Assembly: GCA_946811185.2 (NCBI GenBank) | Contig: OX328104.1 | Location: 15,450,914-15,514,913 of the forward strand | Direction of reading: 5' to 3' | DNA: 64,000 nucleotides | From: Hippopus hippopus | Lineage: Eukaryota > Mollusca > Bivalvia > Cardiida > Cardiidae | In this document: positions 60,201 to 64,000 of the stretch, piece by piece | Layout: every line of letters starts with the position of its first letter | Numbering within the stretch: the first letter of the stretch is position 1 | The notes under the pieces: model-generated | Told to the model about the DNA's origin: nothing | Database searches by the model: none | What the model saw: the letters and a program-made list of their open reading frames with translations, nothing else | Made by a program: the position numbers and the translations under genes

Positions 60201-62563
60201 ATCATAGAGAGCACAAAGTAAGAATGGGCAAGGATCTACATACTCATGGACAACACACAACATTAAGCCTTAAACTGCTAAATAAACAGAATGACGATAT
60301 CCAACCAATGGTACATAACAACCATTCAATTTCAAAAGGCCTGTTGCTGGAAAAAGCAACAGTATCGGACAGTGTAGATCCAAGATCAGACTGCACATTT
60401 TGTGCAGTCTGATCTTGATCTACACTGTCTGCAAAAGGTCAGTGAGTCGCGCTCAGCAGCCTAAAGGTTAACACATTCTAATAATGTTGGCCATTCTTTA
60501 ACACTTTCAGATCCACAGGCAAAAATAAAGGCTTTTGTAGACGGCACAGATCAAGACAATGCTGCACACAGCATGCAGTCTCATTTTGGTTCTATACCCT
60601 CTTGTTGTAAAGTCAAGCCTTTAAGATACAAATCTTTCTGAGTTTCAGTGGATTGTAGTTTAACCCTTTACCACACAATCCCAAGTTTTAAAGATCCTGA
60701 GAATGAAGACTTTCGAAAAGATTGTGGGAAAAGGAGAAAATGCTGGTAACCAGCATTTTCTACTTTTCCCACAATTCTTTCTATCCTTAGAAAGACAAAT
60801 TCCATCATTTGATCCACATTTTAATTCTTGTATGAAAATGCTTTCAATTTTGACAAATCTACATTTTTTGTCCTGTGGTACAGAGTTAAGCTGTCAAAAC
60901 AGTATAAGTTTATGTATTTGGTACTAAAAGAGTTAACCCTTTTTTGAGTGTAAAGCAAACATCTTAAGATGCTTTTGCAGACCCCCCAGTCTCACAGAGC
61001 CCGAATCCCCCCAAAATTGCAGTACCTTGGGAGAAAGCATTTTTCCTGAATCACAACAAAAACGAGCCGTTCAATAGACCTTCAGGGCATTATTTCCCGA
61101 AGTACAATGATTTTTTCCGGACAAACTATGACATACTACAATATACTACAATTTACTATGCTTTCACCCCAATTTTTTCCCGAGGTAGGGTGAGTTTAGG
61201 AGCCCAAGTACTATGAAACATCCTGATCTGTACCGATTGTCCCAATTTCTATGTACCAAGGACTACGATGTACAATGAACTACGATGAACTACACTGACA
61301 GCTCCAGATTAACTAGGAGTTTCAATTCTCCAAGAATTTGCTCCCGAATTTGAACAAAAGACACAACCAAATATATAAATTCTTCAATTTTCAGTTGAAA
61401 TGACAACATGCCAACCACAGCTGAAGAAATCACCATTGCTATTTTGTGCTACATCTTCATCGAAATAGAGAAAAGGGAGAAGTTCTGGCTGAACAAAGTC
61501 TTGTTTGACAACAGCAGGGGCTGGAATACGAATGGTACCGGCCACAGCAAAAGAACAAGAAACAAAGGTGGTGGTGGGTGCAGCCTTGGCTTACCAAAGA
61601 CAGTTCTAAGGCAGAGCAACAGACAGTATCATCGGCTGCTGCAGCCAATGGAAAGTACGCAGAATTAGGGCCGGTTTCTTACCCGAGCAGAGCTGAATTG
61701 ACTACTACATAGTACACCGAAACACTACTATTAAGTACACCGAAACACGCCGAATTCTGATCAAATCGGCTTGACTTTTGAATTCGGGAAAAAAATTTGC
61801 GCATGTTGAAATTTTTCTCTGAGTGTTTTTGAGTCTGAAATGATGCCGACTTGATTCATGAAGCACAGCGAATCTCCTTGAAGATAGCCAAAATTCACTG
61901 CGAAATTAAAAGTTTTGAATTCAGGTTTGATTCAGGGGGGTGTGACAGAGCAGAACAAGATAAATCTGCACAGAACCTGAGCTTAGATCTACCATGTACT
62001 CACAGCTTTCAAAGGTCAGTCACCTAATAGGTGTCACATTTATGTTTAGCTTGAGGGTTAAAGCTCCTGAACTATTGCATTCTAGAAGGACTTCATAAAA
62101 ATTGCTTTTGCAAATAAGTAAATGCCTTTGAATTACCCAAATGTGTTCTGCTTCCCTTTCAAAATTCAATATCTAGATATGTCAAAATAATTGCGAAATT
62201 TGTGATAATTCTAAGCAAATAGATTTGACTTTAGTGAAAAGTCTGTTTCTTTTTTGCTGACTGAAAACGTCTGTTTCATTTATTTGGCAGATTAATGTAA
62301 GCCATAAAGATTAACCCTTATGCTGCTAAATAAGTGGAACTAATACTTTCAAGGCAATAGTACAGACCCAAATAATGCTACTTCAAAACTACTATTTTGG
62401 GAAAAAATATCTCCTGATCAGACAGTGAAGATCCAAGATCAGACTGCATGTTCTGTGCAGTCTGATCTTGATCTCCATTGTCCGCAAAAGGTCAGCTTAG
62501 CAGCCTATGGGTTAAAGCTGAAATTCTAACACAACTAACCTCCTCTTCTTCTATAACGTCCAT
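38066..62563 (-). CDS. DAPK1: DAPK1-like ankyrin-Roc-COR-death-domain gene, kinase not seen (whole locus, 14 coding exons)
   Basis: DAPK1 is known as a large calcium/calmodulin-regulated Ser/Thr kinase of cell death and autophagy signalling, bound to the cytoskeleton; downstream of its kinase lie ankyrin repeats, a Roc-like GTPase, a COR-like region and a death domain. Joining the exons listed below (62563-62540, 59258-59160, 57815-57717, 56583-56386, 54635-54537, 53159-53058, 51576-51475, 50985-50908, 49836-49605, 47983-47873, 46845-46651, 45882-45623, 41320-41132, 39289-38066) gives one open frame of 1003 residues. Ankyrin repeats fill residues 9-267, the P-loop is at 293-300, DFSG at 390-393, THAD at 463-466, and the death domain at about 881-970. 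From residue 9 the order and repeat boundaries follow vertebrate DAPK1 (about 1430 residues) from roughly its fourth ankyrin repeat. What is missing is the kinase, the autoregulatory segment and the first repeats. Either this is a kinase-less paralogue or short promoter product, or upstream exons lie past the right edge. Homology is recalled, not searched. I saw no clear poly(A) signal in the first few hundred bases after the stop. Confidence 0.87.
39378..39568 (-). mobile_element. TTAA foldback MITE, family A
   Basis: Intronic. Palindrome good; left end partly lost; right TTAA shared with a family C relic (39565-39672). Confidence 0.72.
39565..39672 (+). mobile_element. Family C fragment
   Basis: Only the right half: TTTTGTGCAGTCTGATCTTG and the CTGGCTGCAAAGGCAAG end. 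Confidence 0.55.
39852..40080 (+). mobile_element. TTAA foldback MITE, family A (chain 39852-40646, member 1)
   Basis: Complete with both TTAA sites. Confidence 0.82.
40077..40249 (+). mobile_element. Family A MITE, left half deleted (chain member 2)
   Basis: Begins at TTAAAAGCAATGTCTGAAAAG, keeps most of the palindrome and a full right half. Confidence 0.7.
40246..40442 (-). mobile_element. Family A MITE, decayed (chain member 3)
   Basis: Left end decayed; palindrome with several mismatches; right boundary TTAA. Confidence 0.6.
40439..40646 (-). mobile_element. Family A MITE, right arm deleted (chain member 4)
   Basis: Outer ends perfect (TTAACTCTTTACC, GGTAAAGGGTTAA), but the palindrome runs GCCGGTTACCA straight into ATGTTTTCAAAAG: about 21 bp of the right arm are gone. 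Confidence 0.78.
40875..41095 (-). mobile_element. TTAA foldback MITE, family A
   Basis: Lies 37 bp beyond the exon 13 donor. Palindrome near-perfect; right end TATGGTAAAGG without TTAA. Confidence 0.75.
41132..41320 (-). CDS. DAPK1: DAPK1-like exon 13, start of COR-like region
   Basis: 189 bp, phase 0 at both ends (acceptor TTTTTCAG|ACA, donor GAG|GTAGGG). It encodes LEAMLTILPSWRRSSSS and later VNPLVGENHVKHLVEQLQFV, closely following DAPK1 (ISTLPSWRK and LNPLASEEDLRRIAQQL). The preceding intron is 4.3 kb, the longest in the gene, and holds about eight MITEs, two Helentron-like elements and a SINE. Confidence 0.9.
41321..41690. other. Intron sequence without recognised features
   Basis: Upstream side of exon 13; no repeat family identified. 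Confidence 0.5.
41800..42412 (-). mobile_element. Helentron-like element H7
   Basis: On the minus strand: start TAGCTCCACTGGCCGAAGGC (hairpin), GTGTCCGTCGTGCG, repeats with GTTGCCATGGCAACC, and end hairpin GGCGCTCAAGCGCC followed by TCTAGTTT. Same plan as H1. Confidence 0.65.
42505..42690. mobile_element. Foldback element with CTATCGTGGTTTATCG arms
   Basis: Left ATAATCTTCTTTCTATCGTGG plus TTTATCGTTCAATAAACCAC is mirrored at the right; GTGAGTTATGAGGCACAAT is mirrored inside. A related, more diverged copy lies at 49330-49600. Confidence 0.7.
42692..42920 (+). mobile_element. TTAA foldback MITE, family A
   Basis: Complete; perfect palindrome; right site drifted to CTAA. Confidence 0.83.
42996..43317 (-). 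mobile_element. tRNA-derived SINE, family S-c, with 11-bp target-site duplication
   Basis: Minus strand: head GCCCAGGTAGCTCAGTCGG, B box GGGTTCGATCCCTGG, body with GGATTGATGATAGTCACTG, tail of ATCA repeats. Direct repeat CTGGTCCAATT at 42985-42995 and 43318-43328. Confidence 0.88.
43406..44190 (-). mobile_element. Helentron-like element H8 with ~190-bp internal repeats
   Basis: Minus-strand start TTTATACGCCCGTCGAAGAC with hairpin CCCGTC/GACGGG; three diverged internal repeats marked by ACAAAGTT and TTCCGGACAAGCA; end hairpin-like GCGACAATTTGCCGC followed by TCTTGTT. Inserted in the left arm of a family A palindrome. Confidence 0.65.
44451..44681 (+). mobile_element. TTAA foldback MITE, family A (chain 44451-45129, member 1)
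   Basis: Diverged but complete; right TTAA shared. Confidence 0.75.
44678..44907 (+). mobile_element. TTAA foldback MITE, family A (chain member 2)
   Basis: Complete, near-perfect palindrome, TTAA shared at both ends. Confidence 0.85.
44904..45129 (+). mobile_element. TTAA foldback MITE, family A (chain member 3)
   Basis: Complete; palindrome mutated at the centre (GCCGGTTACAAGCG). Confidence 0.78.
45130..45622. other. Intron sequence without recognised features
   Basis: Between a MITE chain and the exon 12 donor; nothing identified. Confidence 0.5.
45623..45882 (-). CDS. DAPK1: DAPK1-like exon 12, Roc-domain G4 motif
   Basis: 260 bp, entered in phase 1 (TGTTCAG|GT) and left in phase 0 (AGG|GTAAGC). 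It encodes PTVILIGTHADKVGCP, where THAD (residues 463-466) is the guanine-specificity motif characteristic of DAPK/LRRK-type Roc domains, then RVFVMDSQVAMTTDIKALKQ, equivalent to the DAPK1 segment FVLDAGASGSKDMKVL. Confidence 0.9.
45937..46123 (-). mobile_element. TTAA foldback MITE, family A, left end lost
   Basis: Palindrome intact with one inserted C; right end TGTGGTAACGGTTTAA. Confidence 0.75.
46453..46582. repeat. Inverted repeat (about 48-bp arms)
   Basis: Left ATATGTACATAGAGTTGTCG, right CAACAACACTATGTACATAT, with TAGATCAAAAATATCTAAC mirrored inside. A small foldback element or relic in intron 11. Confidence 0.65.
46651..46845 (-). CDS. DAPK1: DAPK1-like exon 11, Roc-domain DxxG region
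   Basis: 195 bp, phase 1 to phase 1 (acceptor TTTCCAG|GT, donor TTGG|GTAGGT). It encodes GVGELSLWDFSGYEPYYVLY and later HIVLFSLMDPFDEQIAQVYF. DFSG (residues 390-393) is the G3 motif, matching WEFSG of DAPK1. An alternative donor 4 bp downstream would break the frame with exon 12. Confidence 0.9.
46913..47117 (+). mobile_element. TTAA foldback MITE, family C
   Basis: Both TTAA sites; GTTTTGTGCAGCCTGATCTTG; left arm partly decayed. Confidence 0.75.
47300..47826 (-). mobile_element. Family A MITE split by another foldback element
   Basis: The MITE reaches TGTTTGGTACA at about 47521, and the same 11 bases recur at about 47817 followed by GGGTTAA, so the intervening ~295 bp are an insertion with target-site duplication. 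Confidence 0.7.
47560..47815. mobile_element. Foldback element with ~75-bp inverted ends
   Basis: Left ATGAAAAACAGCACTCTATT and ATTGTTCGATATTTTGGCTA, mirrored by AATATCGAACAATAGAGTG and GTTTTTCAT at the right. The unpaired centre has CATTGCGTAACATAGCTGATG. Confidence 0.75.
47873..47983 (-). CDS. DAPK1: DAPK1-like exon 10, Roc-domain linker
   Basis: 111 bp, phase 1 to phase 1 (acceptor TATTTCAG|TG, donor ACTG|GTAATA). It encodes VGKTRLSRQYSLPTPLCYTV and ends in YTKGINIQQVNITG. The TKG segment aligns with the DAPK1 GLTKGMLEV. It was too short to be found as an open frame; it is supported by splice phases on both sides. Confidence 0.8.
48193..48420 (-). mobile_element. TTAA foldback MITE, family A
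   Basis: Complete with both TTAA sites. Confidence 0.83.
48611..48758. repeat. Near-perfect 148-bp hairpin
   Basis: Arms of about 71 bp (AAGGAATGAAGAGAATTTTT ... TTTTGTATGAA) around a 5-nt loop; only a one-base run-length difference is visible between arms. Intron 9. Confidence 0.88.
48759..49329. other. Intron sequence without recognised features
   Basis: AT-rich. A fragment TTTTTTCATGGAGCTATGAAAAAA at about 49211 is itself a small inverted repeat. Confidence 0.45.
49330..49600. mobile_element. Diverged relative of the element near 41690-42690
   Basis: Starts ATTCTAACATGACAGGTGAA (compare 41699) and ends TTTATTGAACAATAAACCAC with AGAAGATTATTTCTTAA, just before the exon 9 donor. Confidence 0.6.
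49605..49836 (-). CDS. DAPK1: DAPK1-like exon 9, Roc-domain P-loop
   Basis: 232 bp, entered in phase 0 (TTTTAG|GAG) and left in phase 1 (TATG|GTAATT). It encodes the nucleotide-binding P-loop FLGSTGVGKSTLIETLKCGL (GxxxxGKS at residues 293-300), then an FFRR basic patch and a Ser/Pro-rich linker, as in DAPK1 where SGSGKTTLVESLKCGL is followed by FFRRRR. All P-loop residues are intact, so nucleotide binding is plausible. Confidence 0.92.
49885..50085 (+). mobile_element. Family A remnants, palindrome lost
   Basis: From 49983 both outer halves are joined directly (ACCACACAATCCCGCAACC to TTTGTCTTCTGCAAATGCC), without any palindrome. The piece to the left holds a palindrome-like remnant. Confidence 0.6.
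50237..50398 (-). mobile_element. Decayed family A MITE
   Basis: Left half and right arm recognisable; left arm missing. Confidence 0.5.
50400..50907. other. Intron sequence without recognised features
   Basis: Intron 8; nothing identified. Confidence 0.45.
50908..50985 (-). CDS. DAPK1: DAPK1-like exon 8, capping ankyrin half-repeat
   Basis: 78 bp, phase 0 (acceptor TTTACAG|GAT, donor GGG|GTATGT). It encodes DGVTPEIMALAEGFTEIAEL followed by LSKVKG, residues 242-267. It corresponds to the DAPK1 stretch DGKTAEDLARSEQHEHVAGL that closes the ankyrin stack before the GTPase domain. Confidence 0.85.
51034..51112 (-). mobile_element. Family A fragment
   Basis: Left half fused to a right arm, ending CAATATTTTCTACCC. 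Confidence 0.5.
51254..51437 (+). mobile_element. Family A MITE lacking the left palindrome arm
   Basis: GAAGACATAGTGGTATCCAGC replaces the left arm; right half and TTTGGTAAAGAGTTAA are complete. Confidence 0.7.
51475..51576 (-). CDS. DAPK1: DAPK1-like exon 7, ankyrin repeat
   Basis: 102 bp, phase 0 (acceptor TTTGTAG|GAC, donor AAG|GTAAGT). It encodes TSLHIASKLGYIDIIRCL with the LSGASADIPNK end, residues 208-241, equivalent to the DAPK1 repeat that ends LMGASVEA. Confidence 0.87.
51862..52149 (-). mobile_element. tRNA-derived SINE, family S-c
   Basis: Same body as 42996-43317 (GATTGATGATAGTCATTACG on the minus strand), but older: the A box is TAGTACAGTCGGTAGCGG. Confidence 0.75.
52277..52547 (+). 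mobile_element. tRNA-derived SINE, family S-a
   Basis: Complete head to tail. Short direct repeat TTCAGAAA at 52269-52276 and 52548-52555. Confidence 0.82.
52579..52798 (-). mobile_element. TTAA foldback MITE, family A
   Basis: Complete; right site TTAG shared with the next copy. Confidence 0.78.
52795..53024 (+). mobile_element. TTAA foldback MITE, family A
   Basis: Complete, palindrome with matched changes in both arms (CCTTGTGAGAAAAGG and CCTTTTCTCACAAGG). Ends next to the exon 6 donor. Confidence 0.82.
53058..53159 (-). CDS. DAPK1: DAPK1-like exon 6, ankyrin repeat
   Basis: 102 bp, 34 codons, phase 0 (acceptor TTTACAG|GAT, donor AAG|GTAACT). It encodes an ankyrin unit with VLHCAVREGLLSIVQTM, residues 174-207, one residue longer than the canonical 33. 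A family A copy ends about 34 bp past the donor. Confidence 0.85.
53195..53294 (-). mobile_element. Family A fragment, right half
   Basis: Arm GTAACCAGCATTTTCTCCT with a short internal duplication, then TTGGTAAAGGGTT. Confidence 0.55.
53357..53585 (-). mobile_element. TTAA foldback MITE, family A
   Basis: Complete; perfect palindrome; both TTAA sites. Confidence 0.85.
53595..53812 (+). mobile_element. Family X TIR element, left end truncated
   Basis: Core AATTATGGATCCATAAAATC and palindrome-like GTCTGCATGGACTGCGCAAG; right end ACAGAGCATGGCCCA. Confidence 0.6.
53869..54132 (+). mobile_element. Family X TIR element, complete
   Basis: Reference copy of family X. Left GCCACTCTCTGGCAAAAGGG with GGGCTTAATGCA; right TGCATTAAGCCTCC and CAGAGCATGGCACATA. 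Subterminal palindrome CAGCCTGCGCGGACTGTGCA. Confidence 0.72.
54172..54320 (-). mobile_element. tRNA-derived SINE fragment, family S-d
   Basis: Minus-strand head GGTTGTGAGGTAGAGCGTTT, anticodon-loop-like CTCATAA (CAT) and B box GAGTTCAATTC. The body ends near 54172. Confidence 0.65.
54537..54635 (-). CDS. DAPK1: DAPK1-like exon 5, ankyrin repeat
   Basis: 99 bp, phase 0 (acceptor GTTACAG|AGA, donor CAG|GTAAGA). It encodes RGSTALYLACNRRQTAIALM and onward, matching the DAPK1 repeat with the basic LAVRRCQ segment. It covers residues 141-173. A family A MITE starts only 27 bp upstream of the acceptor, so the branch-point region must lie inside or against the MITE. Confidence 0.87.
54663..54887 (+). 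mobile_element. TTAA foldback MITE, family A (chain 54663-55308, member 1)
   Basis: Complete; palindrome centre GATAATC, a change matched on both sides. Confidence 0.82.
54884..55080 (-). mobile_element. Family A MITE, right arm deleted (chain member 2)
   Basis: Both TTAA sites and outer ends are perfect; GGTAACCAGG runs directly into CCTTTATTTACAGG. Confidence 0.78.
55077..55308 (+). mobile_element. TTAA foldback MITE, family A (chain member 3)
   Basis: Complete, moderately diverged. Confidence 0.8.
55384..55452 (-). mobile_element. SINE S-c fragment
   Basis: Only the middle of the body (AGGGAGAGGAATGAATCCTG, plus strand as written). Confidence 0.5.
55475..55733 (-). mobile_element. Decayed family A MITE region
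   Basis: Pieces of one or two copies (ACACTGCTTTCAAAAGCACT, CCACAATGTTTTATAAAAAA). Confidence 0.5.
55734..55917 (-). mobile_element. 5'-truncated SINE, family S-a, with 12-bp target-site duplication
   Basis: Body and tail of S-a without the tRNA head. Direct repeat CTTAAAAAACGT at 55722-55733 and 55918-55929, so truncation happened during insertion. Confidence 0.85.
56121..56346 (+). mobile_element. TTAA foldback MITE, family A
   Basis: Complete; right end drifted (ATGTAGTAAAGTGTTGAAG). Confidence 0.8.
56386..56583 (-). CDS. DAPK1: DAPK1-like exon 4, two ankyrin repeats
   Basis: 198 bp, phase 0 at both ends (acceptor CATTATAG|CTT, donor AAA|GTGAGT). It encodes two consecutive 33-residue repeats, recognisable by LGETALHNATWHGF and DGDSALHCAAARGHLDCVKI (residues 75-140). 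It is the only exon here holding two units, as if an intron between repeats had been lost or never gained. A family A MITE ends about 40 bp past the donor. Confidence 0.88.
56760..56994 (+). mobile_element. TTAA foldback MITE, family A
   Basis: Complete; small duplication near the right end (GCAAAATTAATGC). Confidence 0.78.
57016..57382 (+). mobile_element. TTAA MITE, family B
   Basis: TTAAAGGCCCAGTAAAGGCC at the left, ATTTGGCCTTTATTGGTAC and TTAA at the right. Confidence 0.8.
57717..57815 (-). CDS. DAPK1: DAPK1-like exon 3, ankyrin repeat
   Basis: Another 99-bp, phase-0 exon (acceptor CTGTCAG|TCG, donor AAT|GTAAGT). It encodes SGETACHVAARYGHVSVIEY and onward, the counterpart of the DAPK1 repeat SGEMALHVAARYGH. 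It covers residues 42-74. A family A MITE begins about 70 bp upstream of the acceptor. Confidence 0.88.
57885..58112 (+). mobile_element. TTAA foldback MITE, family A
   Basis: Complete; palindrome with matched GTGACC/AAGAAG changes. Confidence 0.8.
58174..58372 (+). repeat. 50-bp minisatellite, 4 copies
   Basis: Four tandem copies beginning GGCTGTTTTTTCATCAATAT, identical except one T-to-C change in the last. Each monomer has ATCTCTA..TAGAGAT able to form a stem. Confidence 0.95.
58373..58854. other. Intron sequence without recognised features
   Basis: Intron 2; unique-looking, no repeat family identified. Confidence 0.45.
58858..59128 (+). mobile_element. Family X TIR element, complete
   Basis: Left AATTGAGCCATGTTCTGGCA with GGGGGCTTAATGCATC; right GATGTATTAAGCCACC and GAGCATGGCTCAATTT. 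Ends 32 bp before the exon 2 donor. Confidence 0.72.
59160..59258 (-). CDS. DAPK1: DAPK1-like exon 2, ankyrin repeat
   Basis: This is exactly 99 bp, 33 codons, phase 0 on both sides, with acceptor CTTTTCAG|CAT and donor AAG|GTGACT. It encodes one ankyrin unit containing VYWAARQGQVEVIKYL, close to the DAPK1 repeat that carries the unusual VYWAAR in place of the common LHLAA. It covers residues 9-41 of the model. Confidence 0.85.
59391..59516. mobile_element. Foldback element, 126 bp
   Basis: Left TGAAAGATTGAAATTTATTT, right GAATTAAATTTCAATCTTTC, centre GAGTGGCACAGCCACTC, with GTGAACATTATCAGTAATAT mirrored. Confidence 0.75.
59517..60262. other. Intron sequence without recognised features
   Basis: AT-rich; a C run at 60183-60194. 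No exon-like ankyrin segment could be found here on the minus strand. Confidence 0.45.
60263..60471 (+). mobile_element. TTAA foldback MITE, family C
   Basis: Complete; extended palindrome GACAGTGTAGATCCAAGATC / GATCTTGATCTACACTGTC. Confidence 0.82.
60660..60889 (+). mobile_element. TTAA foldback MITE, family A
   Basis: Complete, both TTAA sites. Confidence 0.83.
60975..61945 (+). mobile_element. Candidate DNA transposon relic (PIF/Harbinger-like?)
   Basis: A segment with GACCCCCCAGT at the left and AGGGGGGTGTG at the right, subterminal ACTACA/ACTACGATG repeats on both sides (61128-61160, 61255-61295, 61700-61750) and a central open frame at 61408-61668. The frame opens MPTTAEEITIAILCYIFIEI and has KREKFWLNKVL; a +1 frame at 61551-61592 gives KNKKQRWWWVQPWL. 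Such basic-aromatic motifs recall the N terminus of HARBI1-type transposases, but the match is weak and no DDE residues are present. Confidence 0.3.
61946..62310. other. Intron 1 sequence without recognised features
   Basis: Nothing identified. Confidence 0.45.
62311..62515 (+). mobile_element. TTAA foldback MITE, family C
   Basis: Complete with TTAACCCTTATGCTGCTA and GCAGCCTATGGGTTAA ends; lies in intron 1 next to the exon 1 donor. Confidence 0.83.
62540..62563 (-). CDS. DAPK1: DAPK1-like exon 1 (start exon, 8 codons)
   Basis: ATG encodes MDVIEEEE and is followed by a good donor (GAG|GTTAGT). The start context is strong (A at -3, G at +4), and an in-frame TAA lies two codons upstream, so this frame cannot continue further 5' within the same exon. 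No acceptor AG is visible just upstream. The exon ends in phase 0, which fits exon 2. It is short and acidic and has no homology support, so it is the least certain exon of the model. A family C foldback element ends 25 bp beyond the donor. Confidence 0.5.
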
Positions 62564-62798
62564 GATTTATTCCCACACAAAAACCAAAACAGACACAATA
62601 ACATAGATTCTGTGTCAAACAGTCCAAAAGTTGACGAAATAAATAACCACAACTGTACTGAACTCCCACCTTTCAAAGGTAAGTAATTTATTATGTAGCC
62701 TATCAGTACATGTCATTAGGCAAAACAACTATTTTTACATTAACCCTTTTTCTTGTTTTACCATGTAACCCTGTACAAAACTGGACAGTACTCTGTCC

Positions 62799-63022
62799 TT
62801 AACCCTATATCACACAATCCAAACTTTTAACAACTCTGAAAGAGAATGCTTTTGAAAACATTATGGGAAAAGAAGAAAATGCTGGTAACCAGCATTTTTT
62901 TCATTTTCCATCATTTTTTTCTACCCTATTAAAGACAGAAACAATCATCTTAACAAAATATAATTTGTCTACAAATGCATTCAATTTGGTTTAGTTCAAG
63001 TTTCACTGTTTGGTAAAGAAGA
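62799..63022 (+). mobile_element. TTAA foldback MITE, family A
   Basis: Complete left side; right arm degraded (CAGCATTTTTTTCATTTTCC). Confidence 0.72.
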
Positions 63023-63038
63023 GCACTTGGCATAGTTT

Positions 63039-63348
63039 AAAGTCCCAGTAGTGGCCATACGTTAACAATGCAGGTATTAAAATGCATCTTCATTTAAATT
63101 ACACCCCCATTAATTTTTAAAGTATGAAAATTATTGGGAAGATTACAATCTGTTATTGTTCAGTCCAGGTTGCTTGCTGGCACAAAAATGTTTTAAAACC
63201 AGGGAAAAAGTAAAACACTTGGATCGATCATTCTATAACAGAGTGACCTCTTCGCAATGATTTCCATATTTTTACATGGTATTATTTAAATTTAAATGCA
63301 CTTCACCCCACCCCCTTTGGTTACTTTTGGTTCCTATTGAATCTTTAA
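63039..63348 (+). mobile_element. TTAA MITE, family B, diverged
   Basis: TTAAAGTCCCAGTAGTGGCC at the left; TTCCTATTGAATCTTTAA at the right; shortened middle. Confidence 0.65.
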
Positions 63349-63427
63349 GTAACTTTAGATAATATTTTTACATTGAATTTTTCACTTATTGATCTTTTAA
63401 GCAATTAATAAAAGTGTCACAATATTT

Positions 63428-63532
63428 GATTGCTCTTAAACCCCAAATATTCATGACCCTGAGAAAGAAATCTTTTCAAAACATTGGTGTAAAAGGAGAA
63501 AATGCTGGTAACCATCATTTGAATAAGATTAA
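63428..63532 (+). mobile_element. Family A fragment, left half
   Basis: Stops just after the palindrome centre (GGTAACCATCATTTG) and meets the next copy at TTAA. Confidence 0.65.
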
Positions 63533-63742
63533 CTCTTAAACACACAAGTAATAATGATCCTGCAGAAGAAACCTGATGAAAACATTGTGGGAAAAGGAGA
63601 AAATGCTGGTAACCAGCATTTTCTCCTTTTCCCTCAATGTTTTCTATCCTATCACAATTGTTTGAGTCACATTTAATTTGTCGTCTGCACAATTCTTTCA
63701 ATTTAGACAAGACTAAAATTTTGTTGTTTGGTAAAGAGTTAA
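63529..63742 (+). mobile_element. TTAA foldback MITE, family A
   Basis: Complete; both TTAA sites; palindrome near-perfect. Confidence 0.83.
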
Positions 63743-63881
63743 TTTTGCCATCTGGAAACGCTTTCAATTTTGCCAAAATTTCATTCTCAACACTTCCTCA
63801 TGGTTATGATTGTACATGTGTCGTTGTAACTTTTCTCTTTTTTTTCTTCAGACAGACTGACACCCTCCCAAAACATTTATT

Positions 63882-63929
63882 TTGAGGGGGGTGGGGGTAG
63901 GGGGGTAGGGGGGTGTGTGTGTGTGTGTC
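63882..63929 (+). other. G-rich tract and GT microsatellite
   Basis: Four runs of five or more G separated by T or TA, followed by seven GT units. It fits a G-quadruplex-forming motif on the plus strand. Confidence 0.75.
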
Positions 63930-63955
63930 ATAAATACATTAAACATCTCCATCAA

Positions 63956-64000
63956 CATATGAACCATGCTCTGTGAGAAGGGGGGTTAATGCATCTGTGA
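63956..64000 (+). mobile_element. Family X TIR element, cut by window edge
   Basis: Left end only: GAACCATGCTCTGTGAGAAG and GGGGTTAATGCATCTG. Confidence 0.6.

Noticed and set aside
59300..64000. Kinase domain or further ankyrin exons of the DAPK1-like gene
   Set aside because: Reading the minus strand by eye I found no HRD, DFG or ankyrin TPLHxA motif between exon 2 and the window edge, apart from the short ATG exon.

Overview
The window looks like nuclear DNA from an AT-rich animal genome, most probably a bivalve mollusc. The evidence is one long, heavily interrupted metazoan gene (a death-associated protein kinase 1, DAPK1, homologue) set in very dense transposon debris: tRNA-derived SINEs, elements that start like AGCTCACCTGAGCA and carry ~145-bp minisatellites, and hundreds-of-bp foldback elements. 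I recall such elements from bivalve genomes, but no search was run. There are no bacterial operons, rRNA genes or CRISPR arrays.

Layout. 0-4.7 kb: foldback MITEs and two minisatellite-bearing elements. 4.7-22.8 kb: a head-to-tail array of a ~2005-bp unit (about 7.7 copies, units 3-8 almost identical) headed on its left by one diverged copy in inverted orientation. 22.8-31.1 kb: a field of minisatellite-bearing, Helentron-like elements in both orientations, with nested SINE and foldback insertions. 31.3-38 kb: MITE chains and a SINE. 38.07-62.56 kb (minus strand): the DAPK1-like gene, 14 coding exons, introns filled with MITEs. 62.6-64 kb: more MITEs and a G-rich tract.

Gene. The spliced reading frame is continuous over all 14 exons (GT-AG everywhere, phases consistent) and predicts 1003 residues: a short start exon, eight ankyrin-type repeats (mostly one per phase-0 exon), a Roc-like GTPase domain with P-loop, DxxG and THAD motifs, a COR-like region and a C-terminal death domain. 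It matches DAPK1 colinearly from about the fourth DAPK1 ankyrin repeat to the C terminus, but no kinase or calmodulin-binding segment is visible. An ATG exon with an in-frame stop just upstream suggests a genuinely kinase-less protein or promoter variant; kinase exons beyond the right edge cannot be excluded.

Repeats. The dominant element (family A, about 57 traces) is a ~228-bp MITE ending in TTAA-CCCTTTACCA...GGTAAAGGG-TTAA with a 65-bp near-perfect palindrome at its centre. Two further families (B and C) use the same TTAA boundaries. Copies often abut in chains that share single TTAA sites. The TTAA duplication and CCC/GGG ends fit mobilisation by a piggyBac-type transposase, none of which is encoded here. 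All coordinates of repeats were set by eye and may be off by several bases in decayed copies.
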